A stretch of 8,172 nt of DNA from Thermodesulfovibrionales bacterium (GTDB lineage Bacteria; Nitrospirota; Thermodesulfovibrionia; Thermodesulfovibrionales; SM23-35): positions 1 to 8,172 of the forward strand of contig JAGUWT010000254.1 in the NCBI GenBank assembly GCA_020062205.1. The letters are read 5' to 3'. The notes beneath the pieces were generated by a model. The model worked only from the letters and a program-made list of their open reading frames with translations, was not told where the DNA came from and did not search any database. Made by a program: the position numbers and the translations under genes. This document shows, one piece after another, positions 1-4,929 of this stretch. Numbering within the stretch: the stretch's first letter is position 1; each line of letters opens with the position of its first letter.

Positions 1-37
1 AGGAGTACTGTGGATACGATGAAGACTACGGTTCTCA
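1..37 (-). CDS. Possible start of a host gene with hydrophobic N-terminus (partial)
   Basis: An ATG at 37-35 on the minus strand opens a frame reading MRTVVFIVSTVL up to the window edge. The hydrophobic stretch after a short basic start looks like a signal peptide or membrane anchor. A GGGAG lies upstream but is spaced about 14 bases from the ATG, further than ideal. Only 12 codons are visible, so it could be chance. If real, it is host sequence just outside the left attachment site and is transcribed away from the island. Confidence 0.25.
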
Positions 38-103
38 TTGTCTGTTGCTTAACTCCCTTAATATTTTGATATTTTCAAGGTTAGTATATCAAAAAAAAGG
101 AAG

Positions 104-157
104 AAATATGGTACCCCCTGCAGGAATTGAACCTGCGACACCAGGTTTAGGAAACCT
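104..157 (-). repeat. Left attachment repeat: displaced 3' fragment of tRNA-Arg
   Basis: This is identical to 7655-7708 over 54 bases. It covers the tRNA from within the 5' strand of the anticodon stem through the anticodon loop, T arm, 3' acceptor strand and CCA, plus about five bases past the 3' end. Identity stops abruptly: the flank is AAC here and GTG at the other copy. The fragment lacks the D arm and the 5' acceptor strand, so it cannot form a tRNA. It marks the end of the island distal to the intact tRNA. Confidence 0.92.
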
Positions 158-328
158 AACCGGGGGACTTTACAAGTGCTTGAAAATACCAGATATGTGC
201 TTGCCGATCAAGGGTACAAGCGGCTTCGATGCTTATATATAGTTTGATATGTTTTGACGCTTTTTGATGTATTCGTTTCACGATTTTTTCACGTTTGGCT
301 ATCTGCCTGAAAAAATCAGTTCATGGTG
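158..328. other. Non-coding left end of island with helically phased repeats
   Basis: No convincing gene is seen between the left attachment repeat and the first toxin promoter. The stretch contains TTTGA three times at exactly 10-bp steps (243-247, 253-257, 263-267). TTTCACG then occurs twice, 11 bp apart (276-282 and 287-293). Repeats spaced by one helical turn next to an attachment core resemble arm-type sites for an integrase or binding sites for an excisionase. That role is inference; only the repeats are seen. Confidence 0.4.
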
Positions 329-341
329 TCTATGGTATAAT
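329..341 (+). promoter_or_regulatory. Extended -10 promoter for the brnT-brnA-like operon
   Basis: TCTATGGTATAAT holds a perfect TATAAT (336-341) preceded by TGG, giving an extended -10 (TGn). No good -35 hexamer sits 16-18 bp upstream, as is usual for extended -10 promoters. Transcription would start near 348, with an AGGAG ribosome binding site at 368-372 downstream. The same 13 bases occur at the tRNA-Arg promoter (7755-7767, minus strand). Confidence 0.6.
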
Positions 342-409
342 GGGAAACAATTTGGAAGGCGGAAAACAGGAGAAAGAATCTGGCATTCGTCATTGATGAT
401 ATAATATGG

Positions 410-670
410 TTGGATACTATAGTAGAAAAAATCGCTTGGAAACACGGCGTCCTCCCTCAAGAAGTTGAAGAAATCTTTACAGGCAAATGCAGAATTTTCA
501 AAAGAGAAAACGGTAAAGTCGAGGGAGAAGATTTGTATAATGCCCTTGGCAGAACAGAAAGCGGCAGATATTTATCAGTATTTTTTATTAGGAAGCTTGG
601 CAATAAAGCCCTGATTATCACAGCAAGGGATATGAACACCCGGGAGCGCAGGAGATATGAAAAAAAGTAA
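410..670 (+). CDS. brnT: BrnT-like toxin of a type II toxin-antitoxin pair
   Basis: This 86-residue protein looks like a BrnT toxin, a RelE-fold ribonuclease that acts on mRNA in the cytoplasm. Visible family features are a KHGV block near residue 12, the central LGRTESGRYLSVFF and a C-terminal IITARD...RERRRYEKK block, matching the usual BrnT ending with its Arg-rich tail. The next gene, the RHH antitoxin, overlaps its 3' end by 14 bp, so toxin precedes antitoxin as in known brnTA operons. The start is uncertain. The TTG at 410 has no ribosome binding site nearby. The open frame runs upstream to 341, and the family-like residues IIW just before the TTG suggest a longer N-terminus. A CTG at 380 lies 7 bases after AGGAG (368-372). 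I keep TTG as the conservative start. Confidence 0.75.
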   Translation: MDTIVEKIAWKHGVLPQEVEEIFTGKCRIFKRENGKVEGEDLYNALGRTESGRYLSVFFIRKLGNKALIITARDMNTRERRRYEKK

Positions 671-896
671 ACATAAGGAAATGACCATATCAGAGGCAAG
701 TGATTATTTCGACGAGCACGATATTTTTGAGTTTGAGGATGTAAGAGAGGTGACAGACATCAAATTCAAACTGCAGAAAAAGAAATATGTCGGGCTCGAC
801 ATGGAACTTTTCAAAAAGATCAAGAGCAAAGCCAAGAGACTCCACAAAAGCGAAGACGTGCTCATCAAAGAATGGCTGATGGAAAAGGTCGGATAG
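657..896 (+). CDS. brnA: BrnA/CopG-type ribbon-helix-helix antitoxin
   Basis: This 79-residue protein is the likely antitoxin and autorepressor for the overlapping BrnT-like toxin. The first 35 residues are acidic, with the run EHDIFEFEDVREVTD, and would be the toxin-binding tail. Residues about 40-79 (KKKYVGLDMELFKKIKSKAK followed by SEDVLIKEWLMEKVG) fit a ribbon-helix-helix domain of the CopG antitoxin kind, which dimerises and binds operator DNA with a beta ribbon. Its ATG overlaps the toxin's last codons, with the internal sequence GGAG (650-653) as ribosome binding site, so translation is probably coupled. It ends 11 bp from the convergent gene at 907, with no clear terminator between. 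Confidence 0.8.
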   Translation: MKKSKHKEMTISEASDYFDEHDIFEFEDVREVTDIKFKLQKKKYVGLDMELFKKIKSKAKRLHKSEDVLIKEWLMEKVG

Positions 897-906
897 TACA
901 GTAGTA

Positions 907-1089
907 TTACCTCCTTTTTCTGTAAGCCTTTTTTCTGACTTCCTTCACAGTATTATTAATGTCCTGCGTTGTCAGTTTCGTCTTTTTGAAAGCTTCCCCC
1001 GCCACTCTGAACGCCGCAACGAGCCTCTCCTCAGGAAACCGCTCCGAAGGGATATCATTTTCACACTGTTTAGACGTTCGTTTTTTCAT
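907..1089 (-). CDS. Small basic protein, third gene of a HigBA-type operon
   Basis: I do not recognise this 60-residue protein. It starts two bases after the stop of the XRE antitoxin gene and has AAGG about 9 bases upstream, so it is almost certainly co-transcribed with the toxin-antitoxin pair. The centre (ERLVAAFRVAGEAFKK) looks like an amphipathic helix. A second predicted helix, TTQDINNTVKEVRKKAYRKRR, ends in a very basic tail that could contact nucleic acid. Small antitoxin-like proteins often have a similar helical end, so it may be an accessory antitoxin or an RNA-binding partner. That is speculation; length, position and charge are what is seen. Confidence 0.65.
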   Translation of the reverse strand: MKKRTSKQCENDIPSERFPEERLVAAFRVAGEAFKKTKLTTQDINNTVKEVRKKAYRKRR

Positions 1090-1091
1090 GG

Positions 1092-1385
1092 TTATGCCCT
1101 TCTGGATTCAAGCCTAACAACAACTTTCGCATCGAGGGCATTCGCTATCTTTTTCAGTGTAGAAATCTTTGGGAGTCCATGCGTAAGGCCTTCGATCCGG
1201 GAAATAGTAGACTGAGGCATGCCGGCCTTCCTGGCTACCTCTTCCTGGGTCATCTTTTTCTTCAGCCTCTGCTCAATGATGCTCCGTGCAAGCTCGTACT
1301 CAGGAAGAAGTTCTTCGTATTCCTCCCTGACTTTCTTATTCTTGAGCAACTCCTTTACATGTCCTTCGTACGTTATCTTTTTCAT
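1092..1385 (-). CDS. higA: HigA-like XRE-family antitoxin
   Basis: This 97-residue protein has an XRE-type helix-turn-helix at about residues 34-90. The core is MTQEEVARKAGMPQSTISRIEG with the usual spacing, followed by PKISTLKKIANALDAKVVVRL, the classic end of the domain. The N-terminal 33 residues form a charged helical extension. It follows the HigB-like toxin with a one-base gap and has a GAGGTG ribosome binding site 5-6 bases upstream of the ATG. This toxin-first order is typical of higBA. It would neutralise the toxin and repress the operon, most likely at the 18-bp palindrome at 1750-1767. Confidence 0.85.
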   Translation of the reverse strand: MKKITYEGHVKELLKNKKVREEYEELLPEYELARSIIEQRLKKKMTQEEVARKAGMPQSTISRIEGLTHGLPKISTLKKIANALDAKVVVRLESRRA

Positions 1386-1386
1386 G

Positions 1387-1740
1387 TTACACCTCTCTCG
1401 AAAGATATTCTTTCATTCTTTGTTCTGCAATGTCTATCTCCTTCGCAGGAGTCTTATCCGTCTTTTTTATGAAGCCGTGCAATAGGACAAATTTCTTGCC
1501 TGTATGGGCAAAGTATAATATTCTGCTGATACCTGATTTATCCTTAATCCTGATCTCATACAGCTTCTTGTGACCTGTAATCTGTCTCACATACGGTTCC
1601 TTTACATGAATTCCATATTCCTGGAGCAATCGGGTGATAAAAATATACTTTGCTTGTCCCTCAGCGGATAAGGAATCGATAAACTCTTTTACAAAACATC
1701 TCCCTTCGGGAGTTACATAGTACTCGATTGTCCAATCCAT
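1387..1740 (-). CDS. higB: HigB/phage Gp49-like toxin (RelE superfamily)
   Basis: This 117-residue protein matches the phage-derived Gp49-like/HigB toxin family, ribosome-dependent mRNA nucleases of the RelE fold. Visible signatures are the N-terminal VTPEGRCFVKEFIDSL, the central KKLYEIRIKDKSGISRILYF strands (residues 58-77) and FVLLHGFIKKTDKTPAKEID with a terminal helix (residues 84-113). Basic residues in these strands are those expected to contact RNA. Length is normal for the family. It leads a three-gene operon with the XRE antitoxin and a small basic protein. There is no ribosome binding site: the predicted transcript starts at or within a base or two of the ATG. Confidence 0.87.
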   Translation of the reverse strand: MDWTIEYYVTPEGRCFVKEFIDSLSAEGQAKYIFITRLLQEYGIHVKEPYVRQITGHKKLYEIRIKDKSGISRILYFAHTGKKFVLLHGFIKKTDKTPAKEIDIAEQRMKEYLSREV

Positions 1741-1745
1741 AATTT

Positions 1746-1774
1746 AGTATATAGCATGCATGCTATAAAATCAA
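1746..1774 (-). promoter_or_regulatory. higBA promoter giving a near-leaderless transcript
   Basis: On the minus strand TTGATT (1774-1769) and TATACT (1751-1746) are separated by exactly 17 bp, a good sigma-70-like match. Transcription should start about 7 bp past the -10, at 1739-1740, which is the toxin's ATG. The spacer is filled by the palindrome at 1750-1767, so a bound repressor would block polymerase directly. The elements are seen; the start site is inferred. Confidence 0.6.
1750..1767. promoter_or_regulatory. 18-bp perfect palindrome, probable antitoxin operator
   Basis: TATAGCATGCATGCTATA is a perfect 18-bp palindrome inside the higBA promoter spacer, touching the -10 element. Palindromes of this size are typical operators for dimeric XRE antitoxins. 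The likeliest ligand is the HigA-like protein of the operon it controls. The divergent XRE protein is the alternative. Confidence 0.7.
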
Positions 1775-1782
1775 TATCTTCA

Positions 1783-1805
1783 CAAAAGTTAACTCAAAAG
1801 TTAAC
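1783..1805 (+). repeat. Tandem 11-bp direct repeat upstream of orphan XRE gene
   Basis: CAAAAGTTAAC occurs at 1783-1793 and again at 1795-1805, a 12-bp period. Each copy carries the 6-bp palindrome GTTAAC. The pair overlaps a candidate promoter, TTCACA (1779-1784) and TAACAT (1802-1807) with 17-bp spacing, whose start would fall at the ATG at 1814. This is a likely second operator, distinct in sequence from the higBA palindrome, and probably used by the XRE protein downstream. Confidence 0.6.
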
Positions 1806-1813
1806 ATATCATT

Positions 1814-2098
1814 ATGCCAAAGACTAATGACCTGAAGAAATATATTCACGAAAGAAAAAAGAGAGACAGGAGTTTTGCCGAAGGATATGACGAGGGGTAT
1901 GAGCAGTTTAAAATCGGAGTAGTGCTCAAACATGCCCGCGAGTCTGCCGGCCTGACTCAGGAAGAGCTTGCAAGGAGACTGAAGACAAAGAAAACTGCTA
2001 TATCACGAATCGAGAACCACGCTGAAGACATCAAGCTGTCAACCCTGGAGAAAGTTGCTACCGCCCTCGGCAAGAGGCTTGAAGTAAAAATTGCTTAG
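1814..2098 (+). CDS. Orphan HigA-type XRE antitoxin/regulator
   Basis: This 94-residue DNA-binding protein has an N-terminal extension (SFAEGYDEGYEQFKIGVVLK) that is characteristic of antitoxins normally encoded just after a HigB/Gp49-like toxin. An XRE helix-turn-helix follows at about residues 37-94: ESAGLTQEELARRL, then TAISRIENHAEDIKLSTLEK. No toxin gene precedes it here. It is transcribed divergently from the complete HigBA operon, with 73 bp between the starts. No ribosome binding site is present, and the predicted transcript is leaderless. It may be a leftover antitoxin (anti-addiction module), a second regulator of the neighbouring toxin, or a simple repressor. Its 3' end overlaps the reading frame of the convergent GAF gene by 60 bp, an overlap probably created by truncation of the GAF gene. 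Confidence 0.85.
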   Translation: MPKTNDLKKYIHERKKRDRSFAEGYDEGYEQFKIGVVLKHARESAGLTQEELARRLKTKKTAISRIENHAEDIKLSTLEKVATALGKRLEVKIA

Positions 2099-3148
2099 AG
2101 TTTCAGACTTCGGTGTGCCTGCTACCCCAAGAGCGCCATGAACTAAGTTGTTAACAACAAGAGGAACAGCATATAGTGAACCAAAATGTTTATCTGGTTG
2201 TCCATCCCATTGTACTAAATCCCATACCCCTCTATGTGAAGGGTGTTTTTTCAGGTCTTCAAAATATCTTGCAAAAAATGACTTGCCTCTAAGTGCTATC
2301 CATGCGGTAATGCCTTGTATATCTTGATCGTTCTTTACATCCCAATTTAATTGATAAACGGGGATATCTTCTTCTCTTAAACGAACGCCATGAGCTGCTG
2401 CCAATCTCAGCACTCTTCTATCACTGTCACATAACCACATTGTGCAAAGGTCAGCATATAACAAATCCGCAGTTGTATCAACAATCTGCTTATACAGTTT
2501 TCTGGGTTCAAATGGACTTAAAAGCGCAACAGTTAGTCCTTTCAAAATTTCTTGTCTATGTTTTTCATGTTCTTCCCTTACATTCATTGCCTCCAGTGCA
2601 ATAGCAATAAAGGGTGCTAGATTTTTGGCAAGATTAAAATCGTTCTCAGAAAATCCTTCAGGATTTAAACTGTTCTCCCATTTTAAAACACCTACGACAT
2701 TATCCTCTACAAGGAGAGGAATTCCTATTAATGACTTAAATCTGCTATCCGCTTGTGCATCCCACTGAATCCTATCCCATCTCCCTCTGTGAGATGGATG
2801 TTCGTCCAACTCAATAAATGAATTCACACGATATGGTACACGCCTTATAGCAATCCACGCGGTAACTCCTTCTATGTCTTTATCGTCCGTTGCATCCCAA
2901 TTGAGTTTATAAATTGGGATTTCCTCCCTAGGTTTCCTTCTGAAACCCTCACTTCCCCCGAGAACCAATTTATCCTGTCCTCCTTCCCTGATACGCCGCC
3001 ATAGCGTGCATAACTCAGCGCGAAGAAGGCCGGCACATTTCTCAACAATTCTCTGAGTTAAGTCCTCAAAGCTTCTTGCTGCCACAGTTAACTGCATTAA
3101 TTCTTCTAAAGTTTCAAGTTTTATTTCTTTCACGTCGTTCTTATGCAT
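2039..3148 (-). CDS. Tandem GAF-domain sensor protein, 3'-truncated
   Basis: From the ATG at 3148 this gives 369 residues; the frame also permits a TTG start at 3202. It has two similar GAF domains, small-molecule-binding sensor modules, at roughly residues 17-190 and 207-342 counted from this ATG. Both repeat the pattern (D/E)IP(I/V)Y(K/Q)LNWD, D(I/Q)(E/Q)G(V/I)TAWIA(I/L)R and HPSHRGxWDxxQWD. A helical linker (VREEHEKHRQEILKG) joins them. The second GAF stops after NLVHGALGV, about 40 residues short of the first. The last 27 residues are antisense to the XRE gene and look unrelated, so an expected output domain is missing. The break coincides with a 16-bp repeat. The ATG has no ribosome binding site, but a short upstream ORF with a strong one overlaps it. 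The ligand is unknown. Confidence 0.72.
   Translation of the reverse strand: MHKNDVKEIKLETLEELMQLTVAARSFEDLTQRIVEKCAGLLRAELCTLWRRIREGGQDKLVLGGSEGFRRKPREEIPIYKLNWDATDDKDIEGVTAWIAIRRVPYRVNSFIELDEHPSHRGRWDRIQWDAQADSRFKSLIGIPLLVEDNVVGVLKWENSLNPEGFSENDFNLAKNLAPFIAIALEAMNVREEHEKHRQEILKGLTVALLSPFEPRKLYKQIVDTTADLLYADLCTMWLCDSDRRVLRLAAAHGVRLREEDIPVYQLNWDVKNDQDIQGITAWIALRGKSFFARYFEDLKKHPSHRGVWDLVQWDGQPDKHFGSLYAVPLVVNNLVHGALGVAGTPKSETLSNFYFKPLAEGGSNFLQG
2112..2127 (+). repeat. 16-bp direct repeat, copy 1
   Basis: GGTGTGCCTGCTACCC is identical to 3367-3382 and in the same orientation. This copy lies where the GAF gene loses resemblance to its own first domain, and it encodes the residues VAGTP on the minus strand. 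The two copies bracket the GAF gene and its leader. Confidence 0.7.
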
Positions 3149-3206
3149 TTTCGTAAAAGTAAGTGTTATTGAGGTGAGATTGAGATTTATTCCCCTTTTC
3201 AACCAT
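3141..3206 (-). CDS. Possible 21-residue leader ORF of the GAF gene
   Basis: ATG at 3206-3204 follows AGGGGGAT (3219-3212) with ideal spacing of about 7 bases, the only strong ribosome binding site ahead of the GAF gene. It encodes MVEKGNKSQSHLNNTYFYENA and stops at 3141-3143, eight bases inside the GAF reading frame (ATGCATAA junction). Stop and start overlap as in translationally coupled genes. It could be a coupling leader peptide, or the original GAF start separated from its frame by an indel. The peptide has no recognisable motif. Confidence 0.4.
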   Translation of the reverse strand: MVEKGNKSQSHLNNTYFYENA

Positions 3207-3366
3207 TACAGATCCCCCTATTTATGTGAATATCGTAAGACAGGCGAGATAGAATGATCAAGAGGAAAATTTGGAGTCTTTAAATTCCTTTAGCGAGGTG
3301 TAAGAATTGGGCAAGCTAAAATCAAAAGGTGTAAGGTGTCCAGAGAGTTACGTATGACATATTGGA

Positions 3367-3382
3367 GGTGTGCCTGCTACCC
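3367..3382 (+). repeat. 16-bp direct repeat, copy 2
   Basis: GGTGTGCCTGCTACCC matches 2112-2127 exactly. Here it also forms the left arm and part of the loop of the hairpin at 3369-3402. Copy 1 lacks the matching right arm, so copy 1 may be a half-element left by recombination. Confidence 0.7.
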
Positions 3383-3402
3383 GCCCGCCATGCGCAGGCA
3401 CA
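3369..3402. repeat. Palindromic repeat with 9-bp stem (REP-like)
   Basis: TGTGCCTGC (3369-3377) pairs perfectly with GCAGGCACA (3394-3402) around a 16-base G+C-rich loop. No T-run follows on either strand, so it is not an obvious terminator. It resembles dispersed intergenic palindromic repeats rather than a gene-specific site. Confidence 0.55.
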
Positions 3403-3431
3403 GGGTTTATCCATAGTCCCCTATCGCTCAG

Positions 3432-3449
3432 TCCCGAAAGCATTCGGGA
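3432..3449. repeat. Hairpin with 7-bp stem and tetraloop
   Basis: TCCCGAA, loop AGCA, TTCGGGA form a perfect stem-loop 31 bp past the 3' end of abiEii (minus strand). No clear T-run follows, so rho-independent termination is doubtful, although it could protect or end the abiE transcript. The sequence also fits a dispersed palindromic repeat. Confidence 0.5.
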
Positions 3450-3479
3450 TTGCCCTTGAAAGAAAGAATGATGCAAAAC

Positions 3480-4928
3480 CTAATACTTCGTAGTTACATA
3501 AAAACCGGTGCGGCCGGGACAGAGATTCCCATATTTGTCTTTATGTTTGTTGAGGTTGGGATCATTTGTTTTATGAGTAAATTTTTTGCCACAGAAATTG
3601 CATTTGAAAACATATTTAGGTCCATAGCTTGAGGTTACACTCCTCAGTCTCCTGACAACTGATCGTGTCTTTCTTGGTCTTGAGGTTCTTACATCACTAT
3701 AAACAGCGGTTTTCGGAGGGGCAGATATCGGGCCTGTAGGAGTCAATTCAATGGCATACTTTGGTGTAAAAGGAATCTTTGTGACTTCTGCGCTTTTAAT
3801 TCGATCAATTCTATATGATCTATCTTCCCCAGTTTCATGCTTTACGGCATAGAGCAATAGATTGTCCTCTCTGGTGCGGCGCAGCGAGTATGGCTCAATG
3901 ATAGGTCTTTTCCAATTACCGTTTGCATCAATGTAATTCAACTGGACGCAAAGATGGTTTGCAGCCGCAAAGCGAATAGGTTCAAGCGGTATTGAAGTGC
4001 GCCATGCCGTTGCCATTGCCGGTGGGTGCCAAGCAGTATCAACAACCTGTCTCCCAACAGGTATGGCTGCAGGCGCAACTTTTTCAACTGCACGATATAA
4101 CCACTCGAATATCTCCGGCAGCTCCTGCCAGAACTGTTCAAAAGGCGGCAAAACAGGTACTTGATGCCCTAGCATATTTTCCCATTCTGTCTCCAGCTCA
4201 GCACGTTCGGGTTTGCTCTCAAGGATCTCCATTGTCGGCACAGATATTCCTTTGAACGCACATTTCTTTTCCAGGGTGTCCAGAATAATGGCGCGGTCAT
4301 GCTTTGCACTATCATGCCTGTATAAGTGGATAACGTCATAGAGGTCCCTGGGTCTCAAACGCTCTGCCAATGCTCTGATCTTTTCAGCAAAGACTTCTTC
4401 AAAGCAGTAGCATTGGACGTGAATGCCGTCATCTGGCCTGTCAGAGTAAGGATGGTGTACTTCACGGCTGGCAGGATCCAAGACTAAGACTTCATCGTCT
4501 GTTAAATCCAGCTTTATGCGTGGTAGGTCACCACCCGGCAGTAAGGGTCCTCGATAAGCAAGCCTTCCCTGGACTGAGATCTTGCCGCGTGGATTTGTAT
4601 AAACATCGAATCGGATAGGTTCACGTGGTATTTCAATGCCTGAAGCATCATAGACCCAACCTGCAATTTCTTTGAACAAACTGATCAGGAAAGTCTCATC
4701 TTGATGGTCACCGTGTAGAACTGTGAAATCCAAGTCCTCAGAGAATCGATATGTTTCAAAATAGCACTTCTTCAGGCACGTCCCGCCTTTGAAAATCCAT
4801 CTTGACCCGAGTTCAGGATGATTCGAAATCCCTGCCAATAGCCACCCGAGCACATAATCTTTCTCGATGATGTTAGCAGTGAGACCAAACTCTCTGGAGA
4901 AGTCCATTATCTCCTGACGGTCAATCAC
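3480..4928 (-). CDS. abiEii: AbiEii-type nucleotidyltransferase toxin with C-terminal WYL-like and zinc-finger regions
   Basis: This 482-residue toxin belongs to the AbiEii/AbiGii nucleotidyltransferase family (type IV abiE system; some members modify tRNA with nucleotides). Catalytic signatures are FKGGT (46-50), FSEDLDF (62-68), IKLDLT (138-143) and EKIRALAER (182-190), with RPRDLYDVIHL following. Classical AbiEii proteins are about 300 residues; this one is longer. Residues about 313-390 (IEPYSLRRTREDNLLLYAVK, then SYRIDRIKSAEV) look like a WYL-type ligand-sensing domain. The tail has CNFC (443-446), HKDKYGNLC (461-470) and PGRTG, a zinc-finger-like motif. The start is GTG at 4928, with AGGAG 7 bases upstream; one base separates it from the antitoxin's stop. 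Confidence 0.9.
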   Translation of the reverse strand: MIDRQEIMDFSREFGLTANIIEKDYVLGWLLAGISNHPELGSRWIFKGGTCLKKCYFETYRFSEDLDFTVLHGDHQDETFLISLFKEIAGWVYDASGIEIPREPIRFDVYTNPRGKISVQGRLAYRGPLLPGGDLPRIKLDLTDDEVLVLDPASREVHHPYSDRPDDGIHVQCYCFEEVFAEKIRALAERLRPRDLYDVIHLYRHDSAKHDRAIILDTLEKKCAFKGISVPTMEILESKPERAELETEWENMLGHQVPVLPPFEQFWQELPEIFEWLYRAVEKVAPAAIPVGRQVVDTAWHPPAMATAWRTSIPLEPIRFAAANHLCVQLNYIDANGNWKRPIIEPYSLRRTREDNLLLYAVKHETGEDRSYRIDRIKSAEVTKIPFTPKYAIELTPTGPISAPPKTAVYSDVRTSRPRKTRSVVRRLRSVTSSYGPKYVFKCNFCGKKFTHKTNDPNLNKHKDKYGNLCPGRTGFYVTTKY

Positions 4929-4929
4929 A

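Larger units (their letters stand above)
3203..3479. other. 277-bp spacer between abiEii and GAF genes with REP-like hairpins
   Basis: No gene longer than the short leader is supported here. The spacer holds AGGTGTAAG twice (3296-3304 and 3327-3335), the second 16-bp repeat, and two perfect hairpins at 3369-3402 and 3432-3449. A weak minus-strand promoter for the GAF gene may be TTGATC (3261-3256) with TACGAT (3237-3232), at 18-bp spacing. Confidence 0.5.

Noticed and set aside
45..242. Plus-strand ORF of 65 residues containing VPPAGIEPATPG
   Set aside because: The middle is the reverse strand of the tRNA-Arg fragment, a well-known spurious translation of tRNA genes. The rest has no protein-like support.
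457..699. Minus-strand ORF of 80 residues
   Set aside because: It is antisense to the BrnT/BrnA-like pair, which has clear family signatures.
1179..1485. Two overlapping plus-strand ORFs
   Set aside because: Both are antisense to the HigA-like and HigB-like genes and have no motif or ribosome binding site of their own.
2147..2158. 12-bp palindrome GTTGTTAACAAC, sharing GTTAAC with the XRE operator repeat
   Set aside because: It lies within GAF coding sequence (residues VVNN) and away from any promoter; a 12-bp palindrome is not exceptional.
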